Assembly (NCBI GenBank): GCA_019057865.1 | Contig: JAHLWP010000021.1 | Coordinates: 1 to 64,000 of the forward strand | DNA from: Promethearchaeota archaeon | Lineage (GTDB): Archaea; Asgardarchaeota; Lokiarchaeia; Sigyniarchaeales; SOKP01 | DNA: 64,000 bases | Direction: 5' to 3' | Shown here: positions 8,701 through 17,385 of the stretch, piece by piece | Layout: every line of letters begins with the position of its first letter | Numbering within the stretch: the first letter of the stretch is position 1 | Position numbers and translations under genes: made by a program | Notes under the pieces: model-generated | Told to the model about the DNA's origin: nothing | Database searches by the model: none | What the model saw: only the letters and a program-made list of their open reading frames with translations

Positions 8701-9099
8701 TTATTCTTTTCCTATACTATCAGAATTTTTAAAATAATACAAATGACTTTTGCAATTACAATCAGAAGATCCAAAATCTTTAATATAACCATCAGTACTA
8801 TCCATTAATTCGTTAGATATTGTACATTCCCATCTTTTGGTGGATGGAATGAGATATAAACGCCTTATATTTGAATTTTTATTAGCTAATAAGTAATCAA
8901 TGTGCCAATGGATCTTTTTATTATTTGTAGAAGATAAATGTCTTTTTACTCTATTCACTAAAGTTGATGAATTTGCAGTTCCCATCGCTGAACCTACATA
9001 AAAATAAAAACCTCTATTAAATAGAATGTAGCCTAAAGAGCCAATTTGAATCTCTGAATTTTTACGTAAATTAATAACTAAAATATAGGTACCTTTCAT
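8701..9099 (-). CDS. DUF123 / Uri-superfamily GIY-YIG-like protein
   Basis: A 132-residue single-domain protein. GTYILVI, GSLGYILFNRGFYFYVGSA and the HWHIDYLL box are the hallmarks of DUF123 proteins, which are distant GIY-YIG nuclease relatives (Uri superfamily) sometimes fused to endonuclease III and so suspected to act in DNA repair. The late SSDCNCKSHLYYF motif with Cys and His also fits. Its ATG follows directly on the stop of the upstream zinc-finger gene, so the two are translationally coupled. Confidence 0.85.
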   Translation of the reverse strand: MKGTYILVINLRKNSEIQIGSLGYILFNRGFYFYVGSAMGTANSSTLVNRVKRHLSSTNNKKIHWHIDYLLANKNSNIRRLYLIPSTKRWECTISNELMDSTDGYIKDFGSSDCNCKSHLYYFKNSDSIGKE

Positions 9100-9282
9100 T
9101 TATTTACATTTTTTTTTATGATGATGAAAACATCCGTCACATAAATATTCCCCACAATTCTTACAAACATTAGCACACATGTCACATATTGAATTCCCAC
9201 ATTCATAGCAAGAAAATATTTCATCCTCAACATTTTCGCCGCAGTTTTCACAGAACTTAGAATCTTCACTCATTTTTACCAC
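9100..9282 (-). CDS. small Cys-rich double zinc-ribbon protein
   Basis: Sixty residues with four CxxC pairs (CENC, CYEC, CKNC and the CDMC/CDGC pair) and a closing HHHKKKC, arranged like a treble-clef plus B-box-like zinc binder. It probably binds two zinc ions and mediates protein or nucleic acid contacts. ATG at 9282 or 9273 could start it. Its TAA is immediately followed by the ATG of the DUF123 gene, which suggests a shared function. No specific family is recognised. Confidence 0.7.
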   Translation of the reverse strand: MVKMSEDSKFCENCGENVEDEIFSCYECGNSICDMCANVCKNCGEYLCDGCFHHHKKKCK

Positions 9283-9504
9283 ATTATAAAATACTTTAAT
9301 TAAATATATCTAAGTAAGCTTAAAAACATCCATTATTCAATGGTAAATAATATCTTAGTAGATTAAACTACTAGTTTAAAAATTATTTCGTTATAACATT
9401 ACATATTTCCAATTAAAAAATTATGAAATATAAAAAAAATTTATCTTAGAACTTATTATTAATATTACTTAAAACAATTCAAAACACAAATAAAGGATGA
9501 TAAA

Positions 9505-10647
9505 ATGGATGATATATTCTTTTCAGAGAAACATCATACTTTACGAAAAGAGTTAAGAGAATTCTTTTTAAAAGAATTAGAACCATTAAAGGATGACATT
9601 AATCAGAAAAAAGAAATACCATTATCTTTAATTAAAAAAATTGGAGAAAAGGGATTATTTGGTCCATTAATTCCAAAAAAGTATGAAGGTTCAGAGTTAG
9701 GACTGATCGCTCATTGTATGATTACTGAAGAAATTTCTAAAATGAATGTAGCTGTTTCAGTTATTCGTACCCCGTGCATACTTGATGGGTATCTTCTCAA
9801 TAAATATGGTAATGAAATTCAAAAAGAGAACTATTTAATTAAAATTGCCACTGGAGAGAAGTTATGTGGTATATGTGTTACTGAGGAAGAAGCGGGATCC
9901 AACGTAGCAGGAATTAAAACTGTGGCACAAAAAAAGGGAGATATATACCTTTTAAATGGTTCTAAAAGATTTATAACAAATGCGGGAATTGCAGATTATT
10001 ATTTTATTTGGTGTGTAACAAATAAGAATGTAAATCCTCGGAATGGGATAAGCGTATTTTTAGTGGAAAAAGATACCACTGGGCTAACAATAGAAAATCC
10101 TTATGGACTAATGGGATTAAATGGAGTATATAACGGTATTATTACTCTTGAAAATGCAGAAATTTCAAAAGATAATCTTATTGGGGAGGAAGGGAGTGGT
10201 TTTCAAAGTTTAATGGATACTTTTAATATAGAAAGAATAACCCTAAGTTCTGAATGCAATGGTATATCTTTAGCAGCTCTAGAAGATTCAAAACGTTATG
10301 CAAAAAGCAAAATTCAATTTAATAAACCAATCTCAGAGTTTCAACTCATTAAATTAAAAATTGCTGAAATGGCTACAAAATTGCGCGCAGCACGATTATT
10401 AACCTATAGTGCAGCACAATTAAAGGAAATGAATAGAGATATTACTAAGGAAGCTTCAATGGCAAAAGCTTTCTCTAGTAGATCTGCAGTAGAGATTACT
10501 TCAGAAGCAGTTCAGATTCATGGTGGGGATGAATATACTGATATGTATTCTGTTGAACGGTATATGAGAGATGCAAAATTCTTTATGATCGGAGGGGGGA
10601 CTACAGAGATACAGAACCTAATTATTGCACGGGAAGAGTTAAAATAA
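9505..10647 (+). CDS. acyl-CoA dehydrogenase
   Basis: FAD-dependent acyl-CoA dehydrogenase (380 residues, full length). The N-terminal helical domain, the FAD-binding middle region (CVTEEEAGSN, FITNAGIADYY) and the C-terminal domain (QIHGGDEYTDMYSVERYMRDA) are intact. The usual short/medium-chain catalytic Glu of YEGT is replaced by Gly (IGGGTTEIQ, residues 362-370), but Glu243 in NIERI sits where the catalytic Glu of isovaleryl- and long-chain enzymes lies, so it is probably active as a branched- or long-chain type. ATG 9505 follows an AAAGGATGA ribosome site. No ETF genes are in the window. Confidence 0.9.
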   Translation: MDDIFFSEKHHTLRKELREFFLKELEPLKDDINQKKEIPLSLIKKIGEKGLFGPLIPKKYEGSELGLIAHCMITEEISKMNVAVSVIRTPCILDGYLLNKYGNEIQKENYLIKIATGEKLCGICVTEEEAGSNVAGIKTVAQKKGDIYLLNGSKRFITNAGIADYYFIWCVTNKNVNPRNGISVFLVEKDTTGLTIENPYGLMGLNGVYNGIITLENAEISKDNLIGEEGSGFQSLMDTFNIERITLSSECNGISLAALEDSKRYAKSKIQFNKPISEFQLIKLKIAEMATKLRAARLLTYSAAQLKEMNRDITKEASMAKAFSSRSAVEITSEAVQIHGGDEYTDMYSVERYMRDAKFFMIGGGTTEIQNLIIAREELK

Positions 10648-10664
10648 AGCAAGTTAGTTTCATT

Positions 10665-11168
10665 TTAAAGAAATTTTTCCATAAACAGCTCATTTTCCAA
10701 AATTCCTTCAATATTCACTTGCCGTTCTAATTCACCTTTAGTAATAAATCCTAAATTTTGATAGAATTTTATTGCTCTTTCATTTCCTTTTCTTACATAA
10801 ATAACAATTTTATTATAATCATTAACACGCGCAAAGTCAAAAGTTTGATTTGCCAAAATATAACTAATTCCCTTTCCTCTCAATTCAGGAAGGATAAAAG
10901 TGCCAATAGTTCCAACTTGTCTAAAGGAGTTAAGAACTTTAGACCAAAGATCCAAGGATTGGAACCCAACAATCTTATTATCTACTTCAGCAACGAAAAT
11001 ACCTTCTCTTTCAGATAACGACGAGATATACTCTCTTTCTTGTTGAGCGGTAAAAGCTTTGTCAACGGATGTGTAAATTCTCTCAGCGCATATTACTTCC
11101 CAAATATATGATATACTTTTTGCATCTTTAGGTGTTGCTTTACGGATTTTTAATTCCAAAAATTTCAC
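10665..11168 (-). CDS. GNAT N-acetyltransferase
   Basis: A 167-residue GNAT enzyme with the acetyl-CoA loop ELRGKGISYIL and the closing AIKFYQNLGF motif typical of small-molecule or protein N-acetyltransferases. It starts at GTG 11168, overlapping the stop of the upstream crotonase gene by 4 bases (GTGA), so the two form an operon. The acceptor is unknown; the coupling suggests an amine or thiol made or used in the same pathway, or simple convenience. Confidence 0.85.
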   Translation of the reverse strand: MKFLELKIRKATPKDAKSISYIWEVICAERIYTSVDKAFTAQQEREYISSLSEREGIFVAEVDNKIVGFQSLDLWSKVLNSFRQVGTIGTFILPELRGKGISYILANQTFDFARVNDYNKIVIYVRKGNERAIKFYQNLGFITKGELERQVNIEGILENELFMEKFL

Positions 11169-11956
11169 TTTTTTCGAAATTGATTGAAATCTGCTTTTCG
11201 TTTCTCGATAAATGCATTCTTTCCCTCTACAGCTTCTTCAGTACCATAGTAAAGAGACAATCCACCAACTCCTAGTTGAGTGATGCCAGTTACTCCATCA
11301 GTTTCAGCCAAAAAAGCATATTTTAGCATCTTCAATGCTGTTGGGCTCTTTTCTAATAGTTCTTGGCACCATTGTTCTACTTCTATATCCAACTTTTCGT
11401 AAGGCACAATAGAATTCACTAGTCCCATTTTCATAGCCTGCTGTGCTGTGTAACGTCGACAAAGAAACCAAATCTCTTTCGCACGTTTTATGCCCACAGC
11501 ACGCATTAAGTCACCAGTTCCATATCCAGGATCAAATGAACCTACACGTGGTCCTGCTTGTCCGAACTGTGCATGTTCTGCCGCAATACTGAGATCGCAA
11601 TTAACGTGCCATACATGTCCTCCTCCAATCGCATAACCATTCACACGAGCTATGACTGGTTTGGGTAATGTACGGATTAGAAATGTCACTCGCTGCCAAC
11701 CTACTTCCAAAGGCAACATATACTCTCCCTTATAACCGCCCTTCTCGCGTGTTGTTTGATCACCACCTGTACAAAACGCTTTATCGCCTGCACCAGTAAA
11801 TACCACAACTCCAATTTCATTATCCATGCATCGGTTAAAAGCGTCAATCAATTCATGGACAGTTTGTAGTGCACATGCATTATAACGTTGAGGTCGATTA
11901 ATGGTTATTCGAGCAATTCTATCTTTCTTTTCAAATATAATATCTTCATAATCCAT
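11165..11956 (-). CDS. crotonase-family enzyme, MenB/BadI-like
   Basis: Crotonase-fold acyl-CoA enzyme of 263 residues. FCTGGDQ, GYAIGGGH and GQAGPRVGSFDPGYG place it with 1,4-dihydroxy-2-naphthoyl-CoA synthase (MenB) and 2-ketocyclohexanecarboxyl-CoA hydrolase (BadI) rather than ordinary enoyl-CoA hydratases: the SFD Asp is the characteristic active-site acid of that group, and there is no Glu pair of hydratases. The DPGYGT wording is closer to my recollection of BadI. No other menaquinone genes are near. Third-position G/C and CGT/CGC codons look more frequent than in neighbours, hinting at later acquisition from bacteria. Confidence 0.8.
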   Translation of the reverse strand: MDYEDIIFEKKDRIARITINRPQRYNACALQTVHELIDAFNRCMDNEIGVVVFTGAGDKAFCTGGDQTTREKGGYKGEYMLPLEVGWQRVTFLIRTLPKPVIARVNGYAIGGGHVWHVNCDLSIAAEHAQFGQAGPRVGSFDPGYGTGDLMRAVGIKRAKEIWFLCRRYTAQQAMKMGLVNSIVPYEKLDIEVEQWCQELLEKSPTALKMLKYAFLAETDGVTGITQLGVGGLSLYYGTEEAVEGKNAFIEKRKADFNQFRKK

Positions 11957-12105
11957 TTTTCTGATTACCTTATGTTTTTAAAATTTCATTTTCAATGATT
12001 AATCACTAAAAATGATCGTATTGTATTTAAAACAAATCCTCTAGTCTGATAAATATATATATCATTTCAACATAAATATATACTAAACTCATAAAGGTGA
12101 GATTT

Positions 12106-12522
12106 TTGGCTAAATTTGAAAGAAAAGTAGAAATCAATTCATCTCCAAAGAAAATTTATGATATATTGAATGATGAAAATCTTGAGGAAAAGTGGAATAT
12201 TACGGTAAAAAAATTAACTACAATTGAACCAGATAAATATTCTGTAAAAACCACAATAGGAGACATTATTTCAACTGTTATTGAAAGAGATGAAAATAAA
12301 AAAATTACAATGGAAATAGAAGGAGGACCCTTCAGTAAGATGGGATACGTTCTTACTCCAAAAGGAGATTCGACTGAAGTAATGGGGTGGGCAGAATTCG
12401 AAGACCCAGAACAAGAGAGTATACTTGGTATGGCTGGTGATATGCTCTTAGAAAGTCTGAAAAAATACGCTGATTATCTTGAAGGTGGTGGAAATCCTGC
12501 TGAATATAATAAAAAGAAGTAG
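12106..12522 (+). CDS. SRPBCC (START-like) domain protein, paralogue 1
   Basis: A 138-residue START/SRPBCC-fold protein that should bind a hydrophobic ligand in a helix-grip cavity. The pattern is visible: the first strand, the SSPKKIYDIL helix, EKWN, and the long C-terminal helix MLLESLKKYADYLE. A GTG at 12097 opens the frame, but it lies within the AAAGGTGA ribosome site; TTG 12106 is correctly spaced and matches the TTG start of the close paralogue at 42967, so the start is placed there. Both paralogues share the ESILG-x-A core and a T10 terminator. Ligand unknown. Confidence 0.8.
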   Translation: MAKFERKVEINSSPKKIYDILNDENLEEKWNITVKKLTTIEPDKYSVKTTIGDIISTVIERDENKKITMEIEGGPFSKMGYVLTPKGDSTEVMGWAEFEDPEQESILGMAGDMLLESLKKYADYLEGGGNPAEYNKKK

Positions 12523-12547
12523 ATTGTGACTGAATTTTCAAATTCAA

Positions 12548-12557
12548 TTTTTTTTTT
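12548..12557 (+). terminator. poly-T terminator after SRPBCC gene 1
   Basis: Ten consecutive T about 25 bases after the stop codon, followed by further T-rich sequence; typical archaeal oligo-T termination signal. Confidence 0.5.
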
Positions 12558-12596
12558 AATTATCTTTTTGTTTTAAAAAGCTGGTTATATTTTATT

Positions 12597-13481
12597 ATGA
12601 TTTGGAAGACGAGAATTACTCAAATAACAGATGTTAAGTATCCCGTTATTATGGGGGCATTTGGTGGATGGGGTAAATCAGAATTTGCATCATCTTTTTC
12701 AAATGCTGGTGGATTAGGAATAATAGCGGCTTTAAATTTTCCAAATTTGGAGGATTTTAAAATTGATATGCAAAATATGAAAAATCTTACTGATAAACCT
12801 TTTGGAGCCAATCTTTCATTACCTCATCATACTTTAAGTGATACTAAAGAAGATATAAAGACAAAAAAAAGGTATTTAGAATATGTGGAAGTAGCTCTTA
12901 ATGAAAATATTAAGATTTTTACTACTTCCGGCTTTAAAGCAAAGTTTTTAGGAGATAGAATACATCAAGCTGGAGGATATTGGTTTCATAAATGCGTTCT
13001 AGTTAAACATGCCATTTCGGCAGAAAAAGATGGTGCAGATGCAGTTACTTTAGTCGGTTTAGAGGGTACTGGATTTAAAAATCCTTTTTCAAATACAACT
13101 TTAGTAAATATAACAATGGCTAAAAAACTGCTTAAAATACCTATTATTGCTGCCGGGGGGATTGGTGATGCGAGAGGGTATCTTAGCGCTTTAGCTATGG
13201 GTGCTGATGCGGTTTGTTTTGGAACAGCATTAATGATGACAAAAGAATGTCCAGTAGCTTTGAATATTAAAAAAAAATGGCTCAATATGGATATTTTTGA
13301 TGAACATTTTTATAATAGGATTTTTCATTATAATGTAAAAAATTTTATGTCTCCTTCTATGGCTTTAGGACACCGGAAAGAAATAGTGCCAGTTAAAGCG
13401 TTTATTGAAGAAATAATCGGTGGTGCAGAAAAGATCTTAAAATTATGGGGTTTTAAAAAGGAAGAATTTAGCACATTATAG
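12597..13481 (+). CDS. nitronate monooxygenase-like FMN TIM-barrel protein
   Basis: A 294-residue flavin TIM barrel of the 2-nitropropane dioxygenase / FabK group. The N-terminus PVIMGAFGGWGKSEFASSFSNAGGLG, read in parts as PVIMGA and AGGLG, and the phosphate-binding segment AAGGIGDARGYLSALAMGADAVCFGT are diagnostic. It is somewhat short, and the catalytic residue cannot be assigned. It could oxidise nitronates or be an FMN-dependent enoyl reductase. ATG 12597 has no ribosome site, and an AT-rich TTTTAAAAAG at 12570-12580 lies about 25 bases upstream, suggesting a leaderless transcript. Confidence 0.8.
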   Translation: MIWKTRITQITDVKYPVIMGAFGGWGKSEFASSFSNAGGLGIIAALNFPNLEDFKIDMQNMKNLTDKPFGANLSLPHHTLSDTKEDIKTKKRYLEYVEVALNENIKIFTTSGFKAKFLGDRIHQAGGYWFHKCVLVKHAISAEKDGADAVTLVGLEGTGFKNPFSNTTLVNITMAKKLLKIPIIAAGGIGDARGYLSALAMGADAVCFGTALMMTKECPVALNIKKKWLNMDIFDEHFYNRIFHYNVKNFMSPSMALGHRKEIVPVKAFIEEIIGGAEKILKLWGFKKEEFSTL

Positions 13482-13483
13482 CT

Positions 13484-14446
13484 TTACAAAAGGAAATAGA
13501 ATATTAAAGATATAGTACCTAAAATAATCATTGTTGCACCCATTCCTCTTCCCATCGCTTTAGCAGATAATCTTTGCACATAATTAGAAACAATAAATCC
13601 GGTTAAAAATGAACCAATTCCAAGATAGAGAGTAAATTCCCAATTATAATAGAATTGATCCTTAATAGTGAAACCTAAGATTTGGTATATTGAAAATGTA
13701 AAGAAACACATGAAGATACTTAAAAGTAATGCTGTACCAACAGATTTCTTTATTGGATAACCATAAAGGATTATTAAAACTAAAGTTATAATGAATCCTG
13801 AGCTTGCACCAAACATCCCTGAATTGATACCAACAAAAATTCCAAGTATGATCGCTAAAATATAAAACAATCTCGAATAAGGTTTAATAAAACCTTGAAT
13901 TTCTTCATTTTGAACAGGATCTGGTTCCTTAAAATTGTTTTGTATTTCATTATTACCTAAATTATTCGATTTATTCTTTGAAAACCTCTTAATGATATTA
14001 TTTACTGTTCTCTGAACCGATTCAGATGTAGGAAACCCTTTTCTAAGAATGGTTAATCCTAAAAAAATAATAAATATGGGAATCCCCCAACCAAAAACTG
14101 AACCTAAAGGAGTTGTCATTAATATAAAAACTCCCAAAAAAGCGGCAATACTGGCAATTAGCATTAAAATTAATATGTCACGACGGAAATAGAACTGCTT
14201 TTTTCTGGTATAATTAATGCTTACTGCGATTGCTGCTATTAAATCATTTAAAACACTGATAGCGATTGCTAAAAAAACATCTCCAGAAATTATAAGAATT
14301 AGAGGTACCACGATCCCTTGACCAGTTTGACCTATAAAGCTCATAGAAATTCCTACAAGTGAACCAATAATGATCATGAGAATTATTTGGTATAACTCTA
14401 AACTCAAAAAACACAATCCTCCTTTTATTGAAAATAAAATCTTCAT
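13484..14446 (-). CDS. TauE/SafE family anion exporter
   Basis: Integral membrane transporter (320 residues) of the TauE/SafE sulfite/sulfonate exporter family. Two repeats of about four helices each are separated by a hydrophilic loop (about residues 155-185); the conserved SFIGQTGQGIVVP-type entry and GINSGMFGASSGFII in the second repeat are the family Gly/Ser-rich hairpins. Substrate could be sulfite, sulfoacetate or another small organic anion. It converges on the nitronate monooxygenase-like gene with a 2-base gap. The first 20 residues before the first helix may be mis-started. Confidence 0.85.
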   Translation of the reverse strand: MKILFSIKGGLCFLSLELYQIILMIIIGSLVGISMSFIGQTGQGIVVPLILIISGDVFLAIAISVLNDLIAAIAVSINYTRKKQFYFRRDILILMLIASIAAFLGVFILMTTPLGSVFGWGIPIFIIFLGLTILRKGFPTSESVQRTVNNIIKRFSKNKSNNLGNNEIQNNFKEPDPVQNEEIQGFIKPYSRLFYILAIILGIFVGINSGMFGASSGFIITLVLIILYGYPIKKSVGTALLLSIFMCFFTFSIYQILGFTIKDQFYYNWEFTLYLGIGSFLTGFIVSNYVQRLSAKAMGRGMGATMIILGTISLIFYFLL

Positions 14447-14692
14447 ATAAGTGTAAACCAGATTTTATAATACAAACCATCATAAGTTAAAAATGTTCTT
14501 TTTCCAAATTTCTATAAGATATTTTTATTATTATAAGGATTTGTAAATTTGTAAGTAATAAGATTATACTACTTAGAAAAATAATTACAATAAAATTCAA
14601 AATATTTAAACGATTTAAGAAATTTTGTTTGATATTACTATTCATTGATTTACAAAAAATATTTTAAAAAACTTATAAAAATGTGAAAAATT

Positions 14693-16846
14693 ATGGATGT
14701 ACCAATAATTTTAATTGTTGCATTAATTGCTGGTATAATTTCAATTGGAATGGCTCTATATTTCGCCAAATTAGTTATGAAAGAAGATCCAGGCAATGAA
14801 AGAATGGTTGAAGTCTCGGGATATATCGAAGCTGGAGCTAAAAGATTTATTAGTGTACAATATAAAATGTTAGGAATATTTGTTGTAGGACTTTCGATCG
14901 CCTTATTATTTCTTCCATCTCCTCTTAAGGGAAGCGCAACTTATGATAGAATATTTCCTGATGCTCTAAATTGGGAACAAATGATTGCTTATCTTATAGG
15001 ATCTGTTGGATCTATGTTTGCTGGTTGGCTTGGAATGTTTGTTGGTGTAAAAGCAAACACTCGAGCAGCACAAGGTTGTACCATAAGTACTAAAAAAGGT
15101 TTTGATGTAGCTTTCTTTGGAGGTGCTGTCATGGGACTTGCCGTAGTTGGTGTTGCTTTAATCGGTGTTTCTATTTTATATTGGGTTATCCCTGATCCTA
15201 CTATTATTTTAGGTTTTAGTTTCGGTGCGAGTAGTATTGCGTTATTTATGAAATGTGGAGGTGGGATTTACACCAAAACTGCTGATGTTGGAGCAGATTT
15301 AGTAGGTAAAGCTGAATATAACCTTCCTGAAGATGATCCTCGTAATCCAGCAACTATAGCTGACAATGTCGGTGATAATGTAGGTGACATAGCTGGTATG
15401 GGAAGTGATCTTTTTGACTCATATGTAGCTTCTATCGTTGCTGCAATGATGTTAGCCGCTTCTTTTGCTGTTTTAGGTGTTATCGAATCACCGCTAGTAG
15501 ATGTAACATTATCAGATGCAGGAAAAGCCATTTTTGTGGTAACTCCAGTAGTTTTTTGTGGTGTTGGATTAATTTCCTCACTTATAGGGATATATCTAAT
15601 AAAATGGAAAGGTTCTGAAGAACCTGGAAAGGCTCTAAACACTGGAACCTATTTTGCTACTCTAATTTATTTTGGTTTATCTGCCTTAATTACTTTCTTC
15701 TTAACAATAGGATTGGAAAATGAAGAGATTGGTTTACTATGGCGAATTTGGGGTGTATCCGCGATTGGACTTTTATCTGGAATTGTAATTGGATTTACTA
15801 GCGATTATTTTACAAGAGCTGACAGGAAACCGACAAGAAATATGGCATATGCAGCACAAGAAGGACATGCTGTAGTTATTCTTTCAGGTTTCTCATATGG
15901 ACTAATAAGTGTTGTCCCTCCTGCTATTGGAATTATAATTGCGATAACTTTTGCATATTTGCTTGCTGGAGTTTTTGGAGTAGCATTGGCAGCTGTAGGA
16001 ATGTTAGCTATTGTAGGAACAATCGTTTCTAATGATGCATATGGACCTATAGTAGACAATAGTCGAGCTATAGCAGAACAAGGGGATTTGGGTGAGGATA
16101 TTATCCGAATTGCTGATAAATTAGATTCTGCGGGAAATACTGCTAAAGCTATAACTAAAGGTTTTGCAATAGGCGCAGCAAACTTAACGGTGCTTGCGTT
16201 ATTATTTTCTTTTGCAATTGAAGCTAATGAAATAGAACCTGGAAGTCTCTTACCTGAAGATATGAATTTATTATCACCAAATGTGCTAATAGGAGCGTTT
16301 ATTGGAGTTGTAATACCAGCATTATTTTCTGCTCTATTAATTTTAGCAGTACAGAGAAATGCAGCAATAATGGTGAAGGAAATACGAAGACAATTTGAAT
16401 CTAATCCAAAAATATTGTCGGGTGAAGAAGCCGCTGATTTTGGAAAAACTATTGACATAGCAACTAAAGGTGCTCTAAAAGAGCTTATATTACCGAGTAT
16501 TATTTCTATAGCAACACCTATAATAGTTGGTATTTTATTTGGAGTCGCTTCTTTAGGGGCATTCTTAGCTGGTGCTATCTTATCTGGATTTGTTTTCGCA
16601 GTTATGATGTCTAATGCAGGAGGAGCTTGGGATAATGCTAAGAAATGGATTGAAGATGGCAATTTAGGTGGTAAAGGTACAGAAATTCATAAAGCGTCGA
16701 TAACTGGAGACACAGTTGGAGATCCGTTTAAAGATACAGCAGGTCCAAGTATTAATACTTTATTGGTCGTAATGTCGCTAACAGCATCTATCTTTCTTGG
16801 ATTTCTATTGCTATTTAATGGTGGTGCTGGACTAATTAGATTTTAA
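14693..16846 (+). CDS. hppA: membrane-bound ion-pumping pyrophosphatase
   Basis: Pyrophosphate-energised ion pump of 717 residues and about 16 helices. Substrate-binding motifs are complete: DVGADLVGKAEYNLPEDDPRNP in overlapping pieces (DVGADLVGK, EDDPRNP), ADNVGDNVGD, and the C-terminal DTVGDPFKDTAGPS. Lys485 in GNTAKA occupies the position that is Ala in K+-dependent enzymes and Lys in K+-independent ones, so this is predicted K+-independent and probably H+-pumping. It hydrolyses cytosolic pyrophosphate to energise the membrane. Transcribed alone, with a T9 terminator. Confidence 0.97.
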   Translation: MDVPIILIVALIAGIISIGMALYFAKLVMKEDPGNERMVEVSGYIEAGAKRFISVQYKMLGIFVVGLSIALLFLPSPLKGSATYDRIFPDALNWEQMIAYLIGSVGSMFAGWLGMFVGVKANTRAAQGCTISTKKGFDVAFFGGAVMGLAVVGVALIGVSILYWVIPDPTIILGFSFGASSIALFMKCGGGIYTKTADVGADLVGKAEYNLPEDDPRNPATIADNVGDNVGDIAGMGSDLFDSYVASIVAAMMLAASFAVLGVIESPLVDVTLSDAGKAIFVVTPVVFCGVGLISSLIGIYLIKWKGSEEPGKALNTGTYFATLIYFGLSALITFFLTIGLENEEIGLLWRIWGVSAIGLLSGIVIGFTSDYFTRADRKPTRNMAYAAQEGHAVVILSGFSYGLISVVPPAIGIIIAITFAYLLAGVFGVALAAVGMLAIVGTIVSNDAYGPIVDNSRAIAEQGDLGEDIIRIADKLDSAGNTAKAITKGFAIGAANLTVLALLFSFAIEANEIEPGSLLPEDMNLLSPNVLIGAFIGVVIPALFSALLILAVQRNAAIMVKEIRRQFESNPKILSGEEAADFGKTIDIATKGALKELILPSIISIATPIIVGILFGVASLGAFLAGAILSGFVFAVMMSNAGGAWDNAKKWIEDGNLGGKGTEIHKASITGDTVGDPFKDTAGPSINTLLVVMSLTASIFLGFLLLFNGGAGLIRF

Positions 16847-16872
16847 AATAATAAAAAAATTTCTCTTTAATC

Positions 16873-16881
16873 TTTTTTTTT
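16873..16881 (+). terminator. poly-T terminator of hppA
   Basis: Nine T about 27 bases past the hppA stop, fitting an archaeal oligo-T terminator. Confidence 0.5.
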
Positions 16882-16960
16882 AGTTTTCTATTTTAATATT
16901 CTATATAGAGTAGAAATAAAATTCAATCTAAATTTTTCAGTAACATACCAATCTTGAAGA

Positions 16961-16976
16961 CAAAAGTTTAAATACT
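16961..16976 (+). promoter_or_regulatory. BRE/TATA promoter of the RNase P RNA
   Basis: CAAAAG followed by TTTAAATA (16967-16974) lies about 27 bases before the 5' end of the P1 helix at 16998, exactly where an archaeal TFB element and TATA box should be for a non-coding RNA whose 5' end is the transcription start. Confidence 0.55.
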
Positions 16977-16997
16977 TATTTTTCCTTTTAGAAGAAA

Positions 16998-17324
16998 GAC
17001 GAGTGAGATATGGAGCTGACGGTGGGTATATCCTGCTGAGGAACCTCGCCCCACTCTCCAAGCAAGGAGTAGAGAACTACTACGGTGAGAACCGTATTTT
17101 AGCTACTGAAACGGTACTGCCTTCTTACAGATATTAATGATTTGGATATAAGCTAATGAAATTGTAGGAAGGAATGGTTGAAACGAGCTAAAACCTTGGT
17201 GCAAGGCCAAATGAAAGCTATGAGTATTTTGGAGCGAGCTTTAGGTAGGCCGCTTAGTTTGATGCTCCAACTGTTCTCCGGTGACGGAAACAGTACAGAA
17301 GGGCGAGTATATATCTCAATCGTC
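16998..17324 (+). ncRNA. rnpB: RNase P RNA, archaeal type A
   Basis: Catalytic RNA that trims tRNA 5' leaders. The P1 helix forms between GACGAGTGAGATAT (16998-17011) and ATATCTCAATCGTC (17311-17324) with one mismatch. The P4 helix pairs CTCGCCC (17045-17051) with GGGCGAG (17301-17307). The conserved CR-I GAGGAA precedes P4, ACAGAA (CR-V) precedes its 3' strand, and the archaeal CR-IV signature GTGCAAGGCCAAATG is at about 17200. G+C is far above the surroundings, as expected for a structured RNA in an AT-rich genome. The small open frame inside it (17178-17366) is a shadow. Confidence 0.93.
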
Positions 17325-17385
17325 TATTTAAAATTAGTAATCAATCTCTACTTTTTTATTAAATAAAAATTAATGATTATTAACC

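Noticed and set aside
15268-16662. Long minus-strand open frames (124 and 285 codons) opposite the pyrophosphatase gene
   Set aside because: Pro/Ala/Ser/Ile-rich translations typical of the antisense of hydrophobic, Gly/Ala-rich codons; hppA on the plus strand has all family motifs.
17178-17366. 62-codon plus-strand frame inside the RNase P RNA
   Set aside because: The region folds as RNase P RNA with paired P1 and P4; the peptide has no family features.
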